From NCBI RefSeq assembly GCF_001676615.1, contig NZ_LYXZ01000022.1, positions 171,455-235,454 of the forward strand: a stretch of 64,000 nucleotides of DNA. The letters run 5' to 3'. Below the pieces are notes generated by a model. That model saw only the letters and a program-made list of their open reading frames with translations. It searched no databases and was not told the origin of the DNA. The position numbers and the translations under genes are program-made. The DNA comes from Labrys sp. WJW (GTDB lineage: Bacteria > Pseudomonadota > Alphaproteobacteria > Rhizobiales > Labraceae). Numbering within the stretch: the first letter of the stretch is position 1; every line of letters begins with the position of its first letter. Shown here one piece after another: positions 54,791 through 62,302 of this stretch.

Positions 54791-55015
54791 ATGGGTATAC
54801 ACACTTTCGGGATTGGCGATTTTGTTGTCTTGAAGCTTGCTCCCATCCGCCAGCAAGACAAGGCTTATGAAATTATACGGCTGTTGCCAGCTGATGGACC
54901 TGAGCCCATTTACAGGATCAAGAGCATAGGGGAGCCTTTTGAGCGGAGGGTCCGTGAGTCCGAATTGAGCGTCATGAAGATCGTCAATCGACTCAGCGTG
55001 TTGCCGTCTCACTGA
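54791..55015 (+). CDS. Small YRIK-domain protein, copy A
   Basis: 74 residues with AGGATAGGGG before the ATG. The sequence has FGIGDFVVL, YEIIRLLPADGPEPIYRIKS and a final RVRESEL, a pattern shared with the proteins at 56653 (second half) and 58429. It looks like a small beta-barrel about 55 residues long. I do not recognise a named family. Its place between two cold-shock genes suggests a role in RNA or stress biology; that is inference. Confidence 0.7.
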   Translation: MGIHTFGIGDFVVLKLAPIRQQDKAYEIIRLLPADGPEPIYRIKSIGEPFERRVRESELSVMKIVNRLSVLPSH

Positions 55016-55679
55016 TCCATAGGACCAGCCGCGCCAAATGGACCCGCTGGGATGCATTTCAATGCCATTTGGATAATCCCTCGATTTATCGGACACGCCG
55101 CGGCCTAACTGATCGGTGTATTTGGACTGGTCACAGGGATTCGCTCTCCCCGGTGAGAGACGGCCAGGGGGCGCGAACCACTGAGCCTCTGGCCCGAGTT
55201 CCCCTTGCATGACGGCTATCCCGCCTGCTGTATCGGCCTTCCAGTTTCGATGCCAAAACTGCTTGGAGCTTCATTGCGACATGCACGGTAATCTTGGCAG
55301 TGATATTGCAAGATAGCTGGCTTTCACTCCCTTCCGCAGTGCCGGTAAATAGTCGAGACGCACCGGCTTGCTGCGTAAAAGCAGGGCTTGCTGGATTTGA
55401 AGTTGGCGAACCGAGCGCGCCAGCTTTGCTGCAATCAAATGATCGTGCCGAAAAAGGAAGATAATTCCTTCGTAGCGCTTCACAATAAAAATTAAATTTG
55501 CTCCTATCTTTTTTTGAGAGTTTTTAATATATATATAGAGAATTATCGATCTTGCTGATGAAATTACCGGGCGATTTCAAATTGCCTTTGACGATTCCCT
55601 CCGACAATTTCGGTAGAAATGTAACGCCGCGCTGTATCAACGCGGCAGGTTTATCTATGTCGATTGAAAGGAAATCGTC
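55016..55679. promoter_or_regulatory. 664-base gap holding the leader of the second cold-shock gene
   Basis: The first 450 bases hold no supportable gene. From about 55480 the sequence becomes strongly AT-rich (TTTTTAATATATATATAG at 55521), the likely promoter of the downstream cold-shock gene. A transcript starting there would have a leader of about 130 bases, as in cold-shock mRNAs that act as thermosensors. Exact -35 and -10 boxes cannot be fixed by eye. Confidence 0.5.
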
Positions 55680-55889
55680 TTGAGCACAGGTACCGTCAAA
55701 TGGTTCAACTCCCAGAAGGGATATGGTTTCATCGCTCCTGAAGATGGCAGTCGGGACATTTTCGTCCATATCAGCGCTGTCGAGCGAGCTGGCATGTCAG
55801 ACCTTCGTGAAGGCCAGAAAGTCAGTTTTGACGTCGTCACGGACAGCCGCAGCGGTAAAGCCTCCGCAGACAACCTGCAAGCCGTGTAG
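55680..55889 (+). CDS. Cold-shock protein (CspA family), second copy
   Basis: 69 residues starting at TTG 55680 with GAAAGGAAA upstream. RNP1 KGYGFI and RNP2 IFVH are intact. It is very similar to the copy at 54276, differing mainly after residue 45. The non-ATG start and long AT-rich leader suggest stronger post-transcriptional control than for the first copy. A good terminator follows. Confidence 0.94.
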   Translation: MSTGTVKWFNSQKGYGFIAPEDGSRDIFVHISAVERAGMSDLREGQKVSFDVVTDSRSGKASADNLQAV

Positions 55890-55951
55890 GACCAGCGCCT
55901 GCAGTCGTTGACTGTGGATATACTGGCATCTCCGTTGAGACGCTCTGAAGA

Positions 55952-55977
55952 GGCCGGGTTCACACCCGGCCCTTTTG
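55952..55977 (+). terminator. Intrinsic terminator after the second cold-shock gene
   Basis: GGCCGGGT and ACCCGGCC form a perfect eight-base stem with a four-base loop followed by CTTTTG, 63 bases after the stop codon. The rest of the gap up to 56242 holds nothing I can support. Confidence 0.85.
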
Positions 55978-56242
55978 TATCGGCCCGCAAAATAGCCATC
56001 AACGCGCTCGGCGCTTCATTCGGCCATTCGGTGGCATCATTGGTTCGGCCATAAGCCATGCCAAACAAAATGTCGGTCACGGTTGTTTCGAGCTTGGCCG
56101 AGAGCCTTAAGGCCATTTCACATGGTATCGGCTCACCCCCTTGAACTCAGGCTCCAAGGCTACCGGATCGACGCCAACCGCTTGGCGAGCCATGATGGAT
56201 CCATGCATGCCCGCTTCATTGCAAGGGGTGAACCGAAAGATG

Positions 56243-56533
56243 TCACGAAAGCTGAGCGGACTTCACCAGTGAGGGGGCTTTCGCTGGATCGCTGCGCTTA
56301 GCAGTATTTTCACGCTGTTTCGGACGTGGGAGAAGTCCTTCGCGCTGGGCTTGCTTGCGCGCGAGTTTGCGGGCACGGCGCACCGCTTCAGCCTTTTCCC
56401 GGGTTTTTCTTTCGGAAGGCTTCTCATAGGCCTTGCGGCGCTTCATCTCGCGGAACACGCCCTCTCTCTGCAGCTTTTTCTTGAGTACGCGTAAGGCCTG
56501 TTCGACATTGTTGTCCCGCACCAGCACCTGCAA
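56243..56533 (-). CDS. rpsU: Ribosomal protein bS21, first copy
   Basis: 96 residues from a TTG at 56533, chosen because AAGGAG stands eight bases upstream and because bS21 proteins begin [15 protein letters not shown]. The basic core [20 protein letters not shown] and [20 protein letters not shown] are conserved. bS21 is a small-subunit protein near the anti-Shine-Dalgarno region. A Lys/Pro-rich tail of about 25 residues goes beyond E. coli length, as in other Alphaproteobacteria. A second copy lies at 58787. Confidence 0.93.
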   Translation of the reverse strand: MQVLVRDNNVEQALRVLKKKLQREGVFREMKRRKAYEKPSERKTREKAEAVRRARKLARKQAQREGLLPRPKQRENTAKRSDPAKAPSLVKSAQLS

Positions 56534-56652
56534 TGAGTTATCTCCTTTTTGGTTGGGTCGATATGGGAGCAATCTCGAACATCGTTCATTGCTCCAAAAG
56601 CTCGATCTATTTGGTGTTGTGTCGATCGGATTTGACGTTCGGGGCCAAGCCG

Positions 56653-57138
56653 TCAGACGTGCGCTATCTCATGCTCTTTGACGGCACGCAGATGCTGCTC
56701 ATCCTTGCTTTTGATACGATAGGCCGGCTCGGCATTTTCAACGGGAAGCATCTCGACGATCTCGTAATATCCACGCTGCTCCACAAGGCCGGGACGCAAA
56801 TAGACGACGGTGTCGCCAATGCCGAACTTGCGGCATGCTGCGCGGGGCTCTTGAGTCGCCGGGCATGAGGTGTTTTTGGCACCATCTTGAACGGCATGTG
56901 TTCCCTTCAGCGGATAATGCTCATTCTGATAGAGAGAGAGAATGGTGGCGCCTGTGTATTCGCCCATATCCGTGTGAATGGAGACTCCATTGAGATTGGC
57001 TCCATACTCGTCCATCGCAAATTTTACGGCAGAGGCAAGGCTGTCAAATCGGCGATATTTTACAGAATTTCGAGTCCATCCAGCGAATTTTGATTTTACG
57101 AAAAGCTCAGTAGGAACAAAGAAATCTAATTTAGACAT
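56653..57138 (-). CDS. Two-domain protein: small N-terminal domain fused to a YRIK domain (copy B)
   Basis: 161 residues. The first 80, with [39 protein letters not shown] and [17 protein letters not shown], resemble small stand-alone proteins that I recall from rhizobial genomes. A linker with two cysteines (about 85-100) follows, then the YRIK domain: [29 protein letters not shown] and AVKEHEI. Neither half has a known function. There is no internal start codon with a ribosome site, so I take it as one gene; a past fusion of two small genes is possible. It follows the bS21 gene region on the same strand. Confidence 0.7.
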   Translation of the reverse strand: MSKLDFFVPTELFVKSKFAGWTRNSVKYRRFDSLASAVKFAMDEYGANLNGVSIHTDMGEYTGATILSLYQNEHYPLKGTHAVQDGAKNTSCPATQEPRAACRKFGIGDTVVYLRPGLVEQRGYYEIVEMLPVENAEPAYRIKSKDEQHLRAVKEHEIAHV

Positions 57139-57285
57139 ATATCAAGTTATCATTAAATCTCAGATTTGTCATTATATATCTGAAATAACGATGGGATGTC
57201 CGACTCCTGAATTTAAAGCTTCTTCCAGATATTGAACGCCTGCATCTTCGTCATGCCAATTGCAGCCACCCTCAATGAACGAGCG

Positions 57286-58173
57286 CTAGCCCCAGCGGCG
57301 ATGGGCCCACATCCATTGTTGGGGATATTCACGCACCCATTTTTCGAAGAGCCGGTGAGTCTGGTGCGTTGCCGCGTCGATGTCGGCATTTCGATCGTCG
57401 GTGCGTGGGACATCGAGGAGTTCGGCCTCGATCCGAAAGTGTACGCCACGCGTGCGGATGACGCGGGCCGCGACCAGCAGCGCATCGCTTCCCCTGGCAA
57501 GCAGGGCGGGAAAGGTGGTCGAAGGGGCCGGACGGTCGAAAAACGGCACGGAGAGCCCATTGCGGTCGCGCAGATCGGCCAGCAATGCAATGGCGCCTCC
57601 ACCACGCACGATGCGCAGCAGCTTTTTGCCGACATCCGCGCCCTTGACAAAAAGCCCGCGCGGATAGCGGTCGCGGCGCACGAGCGCGACATAGTCGTCG
57701 ACTTTCGGATTCTTCATGCGCTGATAGACGCCGGCGACCTTGATGCCGTTCGTCACCGTCGGGATGACGACGAGTTCCCAATTGCCCGTATGGAGCGAGA
57801 CGAAAACCACGCCCTTGCCGCTGGCCTTCACGGCCTCGATCAACGGGCCGCTCGCATCCTCCACCCGTCCGGCCTTGACGATGCGATCCACCATCAGGCT
57901 TTCGGCGAATGTTCGCCCCAGATCCATCCACATGGCCCGCGCCAGTGCGTCGATCTCGGCGGCACTCTTTGTCGGATAAGCCGCGGCGAGGTGCTGCAAC
58001 GCACGCTCGTGGCGGCGCAATCGCGGTGCGACCAGGCGCCATAGGGAACCCATGGCCCAGGAACCGAAATCGAGCGGCAAGAGGTGAAGCAGGCCCACAA
58101 GGCCGCGCAGCAGGATATATTCGGCAGCGTGTTTGGTGTTGCGCCAGCTGCGCCCTGTTTCCGACGGGATCAC
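57286..58173 (-). CDS. Lipid A biosynthesis acyltransferase family protein (LpxL/HtrB-like)
   Basis: 295 residues starting at a GTG; no strong ribosome site is seen. The acyltransferase HX4E motif is present as HTGNWE near residue 128, followed by the substrate helix. The N-terminal AAEYILLRGLVGLLHLLPLD is the usual membrane-proximal segment. The family adds secondary acyl chains to lipid A or related lipids at the inner membrane. It sits among cold-shock and bS21 genes; in E. coli the LpxP member is cold induced, which gives the context meaning but does not prove the same here. Confidence 0.88.
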   Translation of the reverse strand: MIPSETGRSWRNTKHAAEYILLRGLVGLLHLLPLDFGSWAMGSLWRLVAPRLRRHERALQHLAAAYPTKSAAEIDALARAMWMDLGRTFAESLMVDRIVKAGRVEDASGPLIEAVKASGKGVVFVSLHTGNWELVVIPTVTNGIKVAGVYQRMKNPKVDDYVALVRRDRYPRGLFVKGADVGKKLLRIVRGGGAIALLADLRDRNGLSVPFFDRPAPSTTFPALLARGSDALLVAARVIRTRGVHFRIEAELLDVPRTDDRNADIDAATHQTHRLFEKWVREYPQQWMWAHRRWG

Positions 58174-58428
58174 GTTGATATATCTGACAAATTTACCATT
58201 ATCGTAACCGAAATCGCCCGTTCGACCGAATGTCGCGGCGATACATCAAGGTCGTGGGCCAGAATCTCGGCTGCACCGGATTGTGAGGCCGTCGACCTTG
58301 CCTATACCGGCATCTGCGTCCGATGCCTGCTCTTTCGGGGACTCGGCACAGCCCCCCGCGCCCAGACCACAAACGACCAGCCTCCACCCGGGAGACTGTC
58401 CGAGATTTGCACCCCTTCCCGGCCTACC

Positions 58429-58695
58429 TCATGGTGACCGTCGCGTCGGTCTGGTCCGCGTGGGTCTCAAGGAACTTTGACCCGGTTCCAACATCGAGCC
58501 CGCGCCTTGCCTGGAAGCCCGCAGTTCGTGTTCCCGAGCCACTCTTTCGCGGGAATCCGCCACGCCCTTGAGCCTATAAGCGGGCTCGGGGCCGTCCGAG
58601 GGCATTTGCCGGGTTACCTGATAGGGGCCTTCTTCGTGCCTTGAGATGGACGAATGAAGGGTGACGATATCGCCGACCTCAAACGCATGCTTCAT
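58429..58695 (-). CDS. Small YRIK-domain protein, copy C
   Basis: 88 residues from ATG 58695 with GGAGGAG upstream. FEVGDIVTL, TRQMPSDGPEPAYRLKGVAD and AREHEL follow the same order as in copies A and B. The last 30 residues are a basic, Arg- and Pro-rich tail that the other copies lack, suggesting nucleic acid contact. Function unknown. It is 90 bases downstream of the second bS21 gene on the same strand. Confidence 0.7.
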   Translation of the reverse strand: MKHAFEVGDIVTLHSSISRHEEGPYQVTRQMPSDGPEPAYRLKGVADSRERVAREHELRASRQGAGSMLEPGQSSLRPTRTRPTRRSP

Positions 58696-58786
58696 CACTC
58701 ACTCCTCCTTGGATGTTCTGGAGGTGTCGGGAGGCGCTCGCCGTGTCGCCAATATCGTGATCTGCGACGCGTCGAGCCGGCGACAA

Positions 58787-59071
58787 TCAGGTCCTGGTGA
58801 CGGACGGGGGTGCGCTCCTGGGCGGGCCACCCCGTCCCCGCGACTGAGCCTTGGGCTTGGGTGCGGGCAGAAGGCCCTCGCGCTGTGCCTGCTTGCGTGC
58901 GAGCTTGCGAGCGCGGCGAACGGCTTCCGCCTTCTCGCGCACCTTGCGCTCGGACGGCTTCTCATAGGCTCTGCGCAGCTTCAGCTCACGAAGGACGCCT
59001 TCACGCGCCAGCTTGCGCTTGAGGGCCTTGAGTGCCTGTTCAATATTGTTCTCACGAACGAGTATCAGCAT
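58787..59071 (-). CDS. rpsU: Ribosomal protein bS21, second copy
   Basis: 94 residues from ATG 59071 ([17 protein letters not shown]). The core [20 protein letters not shown] and [20 protein letters not shown] is nearly the same as in the first copy, while the last 20 residues differ (Arg/Gly/Pro-rich). Two bS21 forms in one island could allow ribosome heterogeneity under stress. Confidence 0.93.
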   Translation of the reverse strand: MLILVRENNIEQALKALKRKLAREGVLRELKLRRAYEKPSERKVREKAEAVRRARKLARKQAQREGLLPAPKPKAQSRGRGGPPRSAPPSVTRT

Positions 59072-59616
59072 ATGAACTCCAAATACCAAAAACAAAAGGG
59101 CCGAACGCATCGCCGGCCCAAGGATGAATCGTAACCGTCTTGCACCAATCAACCATTCTGATCGGTCGGAGCGGAAGGCGGCAGGCACCTTTCCCTATTG
59201 CCAGCCACAGACTTACCCATCCCTCGGCGCGCTAAGAGCAAACCGGGAGAAGAGTTGCAGTTTCCTGGAAAAATCGCAGCCTGCAGGCACGGTGCCGCAA
59301 GAGCTTCGGTCAATCCGCCGATCGTGGAGCGCATCTCGATTAGGCCAGCGTCTCATGCACTGACCCTGCTCCAGTTTTTGGAGTTGTACACCATTCCCCC
59401 TGGGATAGCTAGGATCGGATGACCGCATGGTTCGATGCGGCTTGCCCGTCGATCGCCCGGGATCGATCCGTCCTTCCCGGGCCGTCCCTGGACGGCAAGC
59501 GTGGCGCCGGAAAGGATAGGGGCTGGAACGCTCCGAATCCCGCCATGCTTGTAACTCACGCCGTTCGCCGGGCCTTCCTACAATCCCGTCATCGAACCAA
59601 GCAACGGGAGACAGCC
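59072..59616. other. 545-base gap between the island and the SRPBCC gene
   Basis: Must hold the promoter and leader of the bS21 gene on one side and of the SRPBCC gene on the other. I see no supportable gene, repeat or RNA in it. Confidence 0.4.
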
Positions 59617-60108
59617 ATGACGGACCGCAGCTACACCACCAGTTTCACGGTCGACCAGACACCTGCGCAGGCCTTCGCCGCCATCAACAATGTGCGCGGC
59701 TGGTGGTCACAGGCCATCGAAGGCGGGACCACCCGGGTCGGCGAGAAATTCAAATATCGCTACGAGGATCTGCATCGCTGCGAGATCCAGGTGCGCGAAT
59801 TGATCCCGAACCGAAGGGTCGTCTGGCGCATCCTCGACAATTATTTCAGCTTCACCCGGGACAGGTCCGAGTGGAAAGGCACCGAGATCATTTTCGAGAT
59901 CGCCAGGAAGGGCGAGCGGACCGAGGTCACCTTCACCCATCGGGGCCTCGTGCCCGACTATGAATGCTATGACGCCTGTTCGGAGGGCTGGCACACCTAT
60001 GTCAATGGCAGCTTGCGGGACCTGATCGCCACCGGCGCGGGCCGTCCCAATGTCGGCGAGGCAATCACCCAAAGCGAGCAGCAGCTGACGCGCTCCGACG
60101 CGGTCTGA
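59617..60108 (+). CDS. SRPBCC/START-fold protein (AHSA1-like)
   Basis: 163 residues from ATG 59617 with CGGGAG upstream. The fold is suggested by the N-terminal YTTSFTVDQTPAQAFAAINN and WWSQAIEGGT, the beta strands RVVWRILDNYFSF and EIIFEIARKGERTEVTFTHR, and the C-terminal helix EGWHTYVNGSLRDLI. Such domains bind hydrophobic ligands or act as chaperone partners. No specific role can be given. Confidence 0.83.
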   Translation: MTDRSYTTSFTVDQTPAQAFAAINNVRGWWSQAIEGGTTRVGEKFKYRYEDLHRCEIQVRELIPNRRVVWRILDNYFSFTRDRSEWKGTEIIFEIARKGERTEVTFTHRGLVPDYECYDACSEGWHTYVNGSLRDLIATGAGRPNVGEAITQSEQQLTRSDAV

Positions 60109-60146
60109 TCGGTCCTGGAGCCGGGTGCGTTCCTGTTGCAACGCCT

Positions 60147-60246
60147 AAAGCGTTTTGCGATTTGATGGAAACACTTCGAATCGCAAAGACGCGTTGGAAC
60201 AAAGAGTTAGAGAAAATAGGCGTTCACATTTGAACGCGTCTTGCTT
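60147..60246 (+). repeat. Dispersed two-hairpin repeat, copy D6
   Basis: First hairpin TTTGCGATT/AATCGCAAA, linker GACGCGTTGGAACAAAGAGT, then inner stem GCGTTCA/TGAACGC; the outer stem is damaged. Its right end overlaps the stop codon of the dienelactone-hydrolase-like gene on the other strand. Confidence 0.85.
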
Positions 60247-60826
60247 AGATGCGGCCGAGAAAATCGAGCACCCGGCGGGTGAGCAGTCGCGTTGCCTCCG
60301 CGTCGAAGGACGGCAGCGAACTGTCGGCGAAGTAGTGCTGGTCCCCCGCATAGAGGAACAATTCCGCATCTTCGGCCTTCTCGACGATTTCGCGCGCCGC
60401 CTGGATGTCGCCTTCGCCGACGAAGATGGGATCCCGGTCCATGCCGTGGATCTGCACCGGAACGCCTGGCGGCCAGGGCCCGAAGGCCCATTCGCCGCTG
60501 GTCGGCAGGCAGGAATAGAAGAACAGGGCTCCACGCGCGCCCAAGCGGGTCTGTGCGAGCTTCTGGGCCGGCACCACGCCGAAGGAGAAGCCGGCATAGA
60601 CCAGGTCCGCGTGCAGGCCGTCGGCACAACGCTCGGCCCGGGCCCGCATGGCATCGAAGCCGACCTCGTTGATATAAGCGAGGCCGTCGTCGATGCTGGC
60701 GAAGGTGCGCCCGTCGAACAGGTCCGGCGCATGCACGACATGGCCGCCGGCCCGCAAGGTCTCGGCAAAGGCCTCTACCCCCGGGGTCAGGCCCTGGGCA
60801 TGATGAAACAGCAGAATCTCAGCCAT
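60245..60826 (-). CDS. Dienelactone-hydrolase-family protein
   Basis: 193 residues from ATG 60826 with GGAGAACA upstream (ATG 60829 is one codon earlier). The alpha/beta-hydrolase pattern is EILLFHHAQGLTPGVEAFAE at the start, VYAGFSFGVVPAQKLAQ at the nucleophile elbow and GDQHYFAD for the catalytic His. The nucleophile position reads GFSFG, so serine replaces the cysteine of true dienelactone hydrolase. The stop codon lies inside repeat D6. Substrate unknown. Confidence 0.83.
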   Translation of the reverse strand: MAEILLFHHAQGLTPGVEAFAETLRAGGHVVHAPDLFDGRTFASIDDGLAYINEVGFDAMRARAERCADGLHADLVYAGFSFGVVPAQKLAQTRLGARGALFFYSCLPTSGEWAFGPWPPGVPVQIHGMDRDPIFVGEGDIQAAREIVEKAEDAELFLYAGDQHYFADSSLPSFDAEATRLLTRRVLDFLGRI

Positions 60827-61175
60827 CATTGTTCTCCGGCCGTCCGCAACGCCGGCAGCTAACCACGTCGATGTTGCAAATTGAAGATCCCGCCAATAAG
60901 CGCGCCCCTCATGCAGCATTCATTGGGGGCGTCGGTGAATGCGGAACCAACGACGGCAACTCCAGCATGTTCCTTTCATTAGTCCAATTCACAGGGTCAG
61001 CATCCGAACGGGTGGCATTCTCGCCAGCTTCTGCAAGATTGGGGCAAAGTTTGATTCATCCGAATCGCATTTTTCTCTGACTTATTGTCTCGATGCATTT
61101 TCTCAGCCGAAAGTTCGGCCTGCTTTTCTGGAAAATGCTTTGGGGCCTCGCATTCGTTGCCCGGAGTGTTGCTCG
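60827..61175. other. 349-base non-coding gap
   Basis: Divergent control region of the hydrolase and the deacetylase-like gene. Open frames run through it but lack ribosome sites; I see no hairpin or repeat worth naming. Confidence 0.4.
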
Positions 61176-62234
61176 ATGAAATTGTTCTTTTCCGACAGGC
61201 AGATGGCCCATCGGCCGACCCAGTACATGATCAACGGTCGTATCGGCAGCGCTCTGGAGAATCCCGAGCGCGCGCAAACACTGGTCGGGTCCCTTACGGC
61301 GCTTGGCCTGACGGTCGAGGAACCGAAGGATGCGGGCCGGGCTGCGATCGAGGCCGTGCATGCCGGCCACTATGTCGACTTCCTGGAGACGGCCTATCGG
61401 CGCTTCCAGGAACTGCCCAATGCCGGGCCCGAAGTCCTGCCGGCCGTCAGTCCCTATCAGGGCGCGGACGCCGCCTTTCGCCCGCGTCCCGCCCCGCGCC
61501 CGAAGGGCATTCTCGGGCAGACCGGCTGGTACATCAACGGCCTGTCCAACGCGATGACGGAGCACACCTTCGCCTCGGCCTATCTCTCCGCCCAAAGTGC
61601 TGTGGCGGCAGCCGACGATCTCATCGCCGGCGCCTTCGACAGCTTCGCACTTTGCCGCCCGCCGGGGCATCACGCCTATGTCGACCGTGCGGCCGGCTTC
61701 TGTTTCTTCAACAATGCCGCCATCGTCGCCGAGCGGTTGCGCACGCGCTTTCAGCGGGTGGCGATCATCGATTTCGATACCCATCATGGCGATGGCACGC
61801 AGGCGATCTTCTACAGCCGCGGCGACGTCTTCTTCGGCTCGACCCATACGGACCCATCGAGCTACTACCCCCATTACACCGGCTATGCCGACGAGACGGG
61901 CGAGGGAGCGGGCGAGGGGGCCAACCTCAACCTGCCCTTGGCCGAAGGCAGCGGCGACGAGGCCTTCATCCAAGCCAATCGGGCGCTGGCCGCTGCCGTG
62001 ACGGCGTTCGGGGCCGAGGCTCTGGTGGTGTCCGCCGGCTGGGATGCCCATCGCGAGGATCCTCTGTCCAAGCTCGCCGTGACCACCGCCGCCTATGAGG
62101 CGATCGGTTCCGTCTGGGGTGCGCTGCCCCTTCCCGTCGTGATCGTACAGGAGGGCGGCTACTCGCTCAGCGCGGTGTCGGAAGCCGCGCCGCGCTTCGT
62201 CTCGGCCTTCCGCGCGGCCCGGCCATCGCGCTGA
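61176..62234 (+). CDS. Histone-deacetylase-family protein, acetylpolyamine-amidohydrolase-like
   Basis: 352 residues from ATG 61176. The arginase/deacetylase-fold zinc site is intact: His-His pair RPPGHHA (165-166), metal ligands Asp201 and His203 in DFDTHHGDG, the second metal Asp in SAGWDAHREDPL and the closing EGGYSL with its Gly-Tyr. The N-terminal KLFFSDRQMAHRPTQYMING and NPERAQTLVGSL resemble bacterial acetylpolyamine amidohydrolases (AphA), which deacetylate acetylated putrescine or spermidine. An alternative is another acyl-lysine or acylamine. It is followed by a symporter gene. Confidence 0.85.
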   Translation: MKLFFSDRQMAHRPTQYMINGRIGSALENPERAQTLVGSLTALGLTVEEPKDAGRAAIEAVHAGHYVDFLETAYRRFQELPNAGPEVLPAVSPYQGADAAFRPRPAPRPKGILGQTGWYINGLSNAMTEHTFASAYLSAQSAVAAADDLIAGAFDSFALCRPPGHHAYVDRAAGFCFFNNAAIVAERLRTRFQRVAIIDFDTHHGDGTQAIFYSRGDVFFGSTHTDPSSYYPHYTGYADETGEGAGEGANLNLPLAEGSGDEAFIQANRALAAAVTAFGAEALVVSAGWDAHREDPLSKLAVTTAAYEAIGSVWGALPLPVVIVQEGGYSLSAVSEAAPRFVSAFRAARPSR

Positions 62235-62238
62235 CCCA

Positions 62239-62290
62239 AGGCGTTTTGCGATTTGGCGGAACCGCCAGGAATCGCGAAGACGCGTCCTAC
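62239..62290 (+). repeat. Dispersed repeat, copy D7 (first hairpin only)
   Basis: Only the first half of the family unit is present: GCGTTTTGCGATTTGGCGG with an inner GGCGG/CCGCC stem and AATCGCGAAGACGCG. It lies between the deacetylase-like gene and the symporter gene, so the two halves of the repeat can exist alone. Confidence 0.8.
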
Positions 62291-62302
62291 ACGAGGACCA
62301 TT

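Noticed and set aside
54565..54870. 101-residue open frame overlapping the YRIK copy A gene
   Set aside because: Overlaps a better supported gene in another frame and has no ribosome site.
55271..55483. 70-residue open frame on the minus strand between the cold-shock genes
   Set aside because: No convincing ribosome site and no recognisable family; kept as non-coding until conservation is shown.
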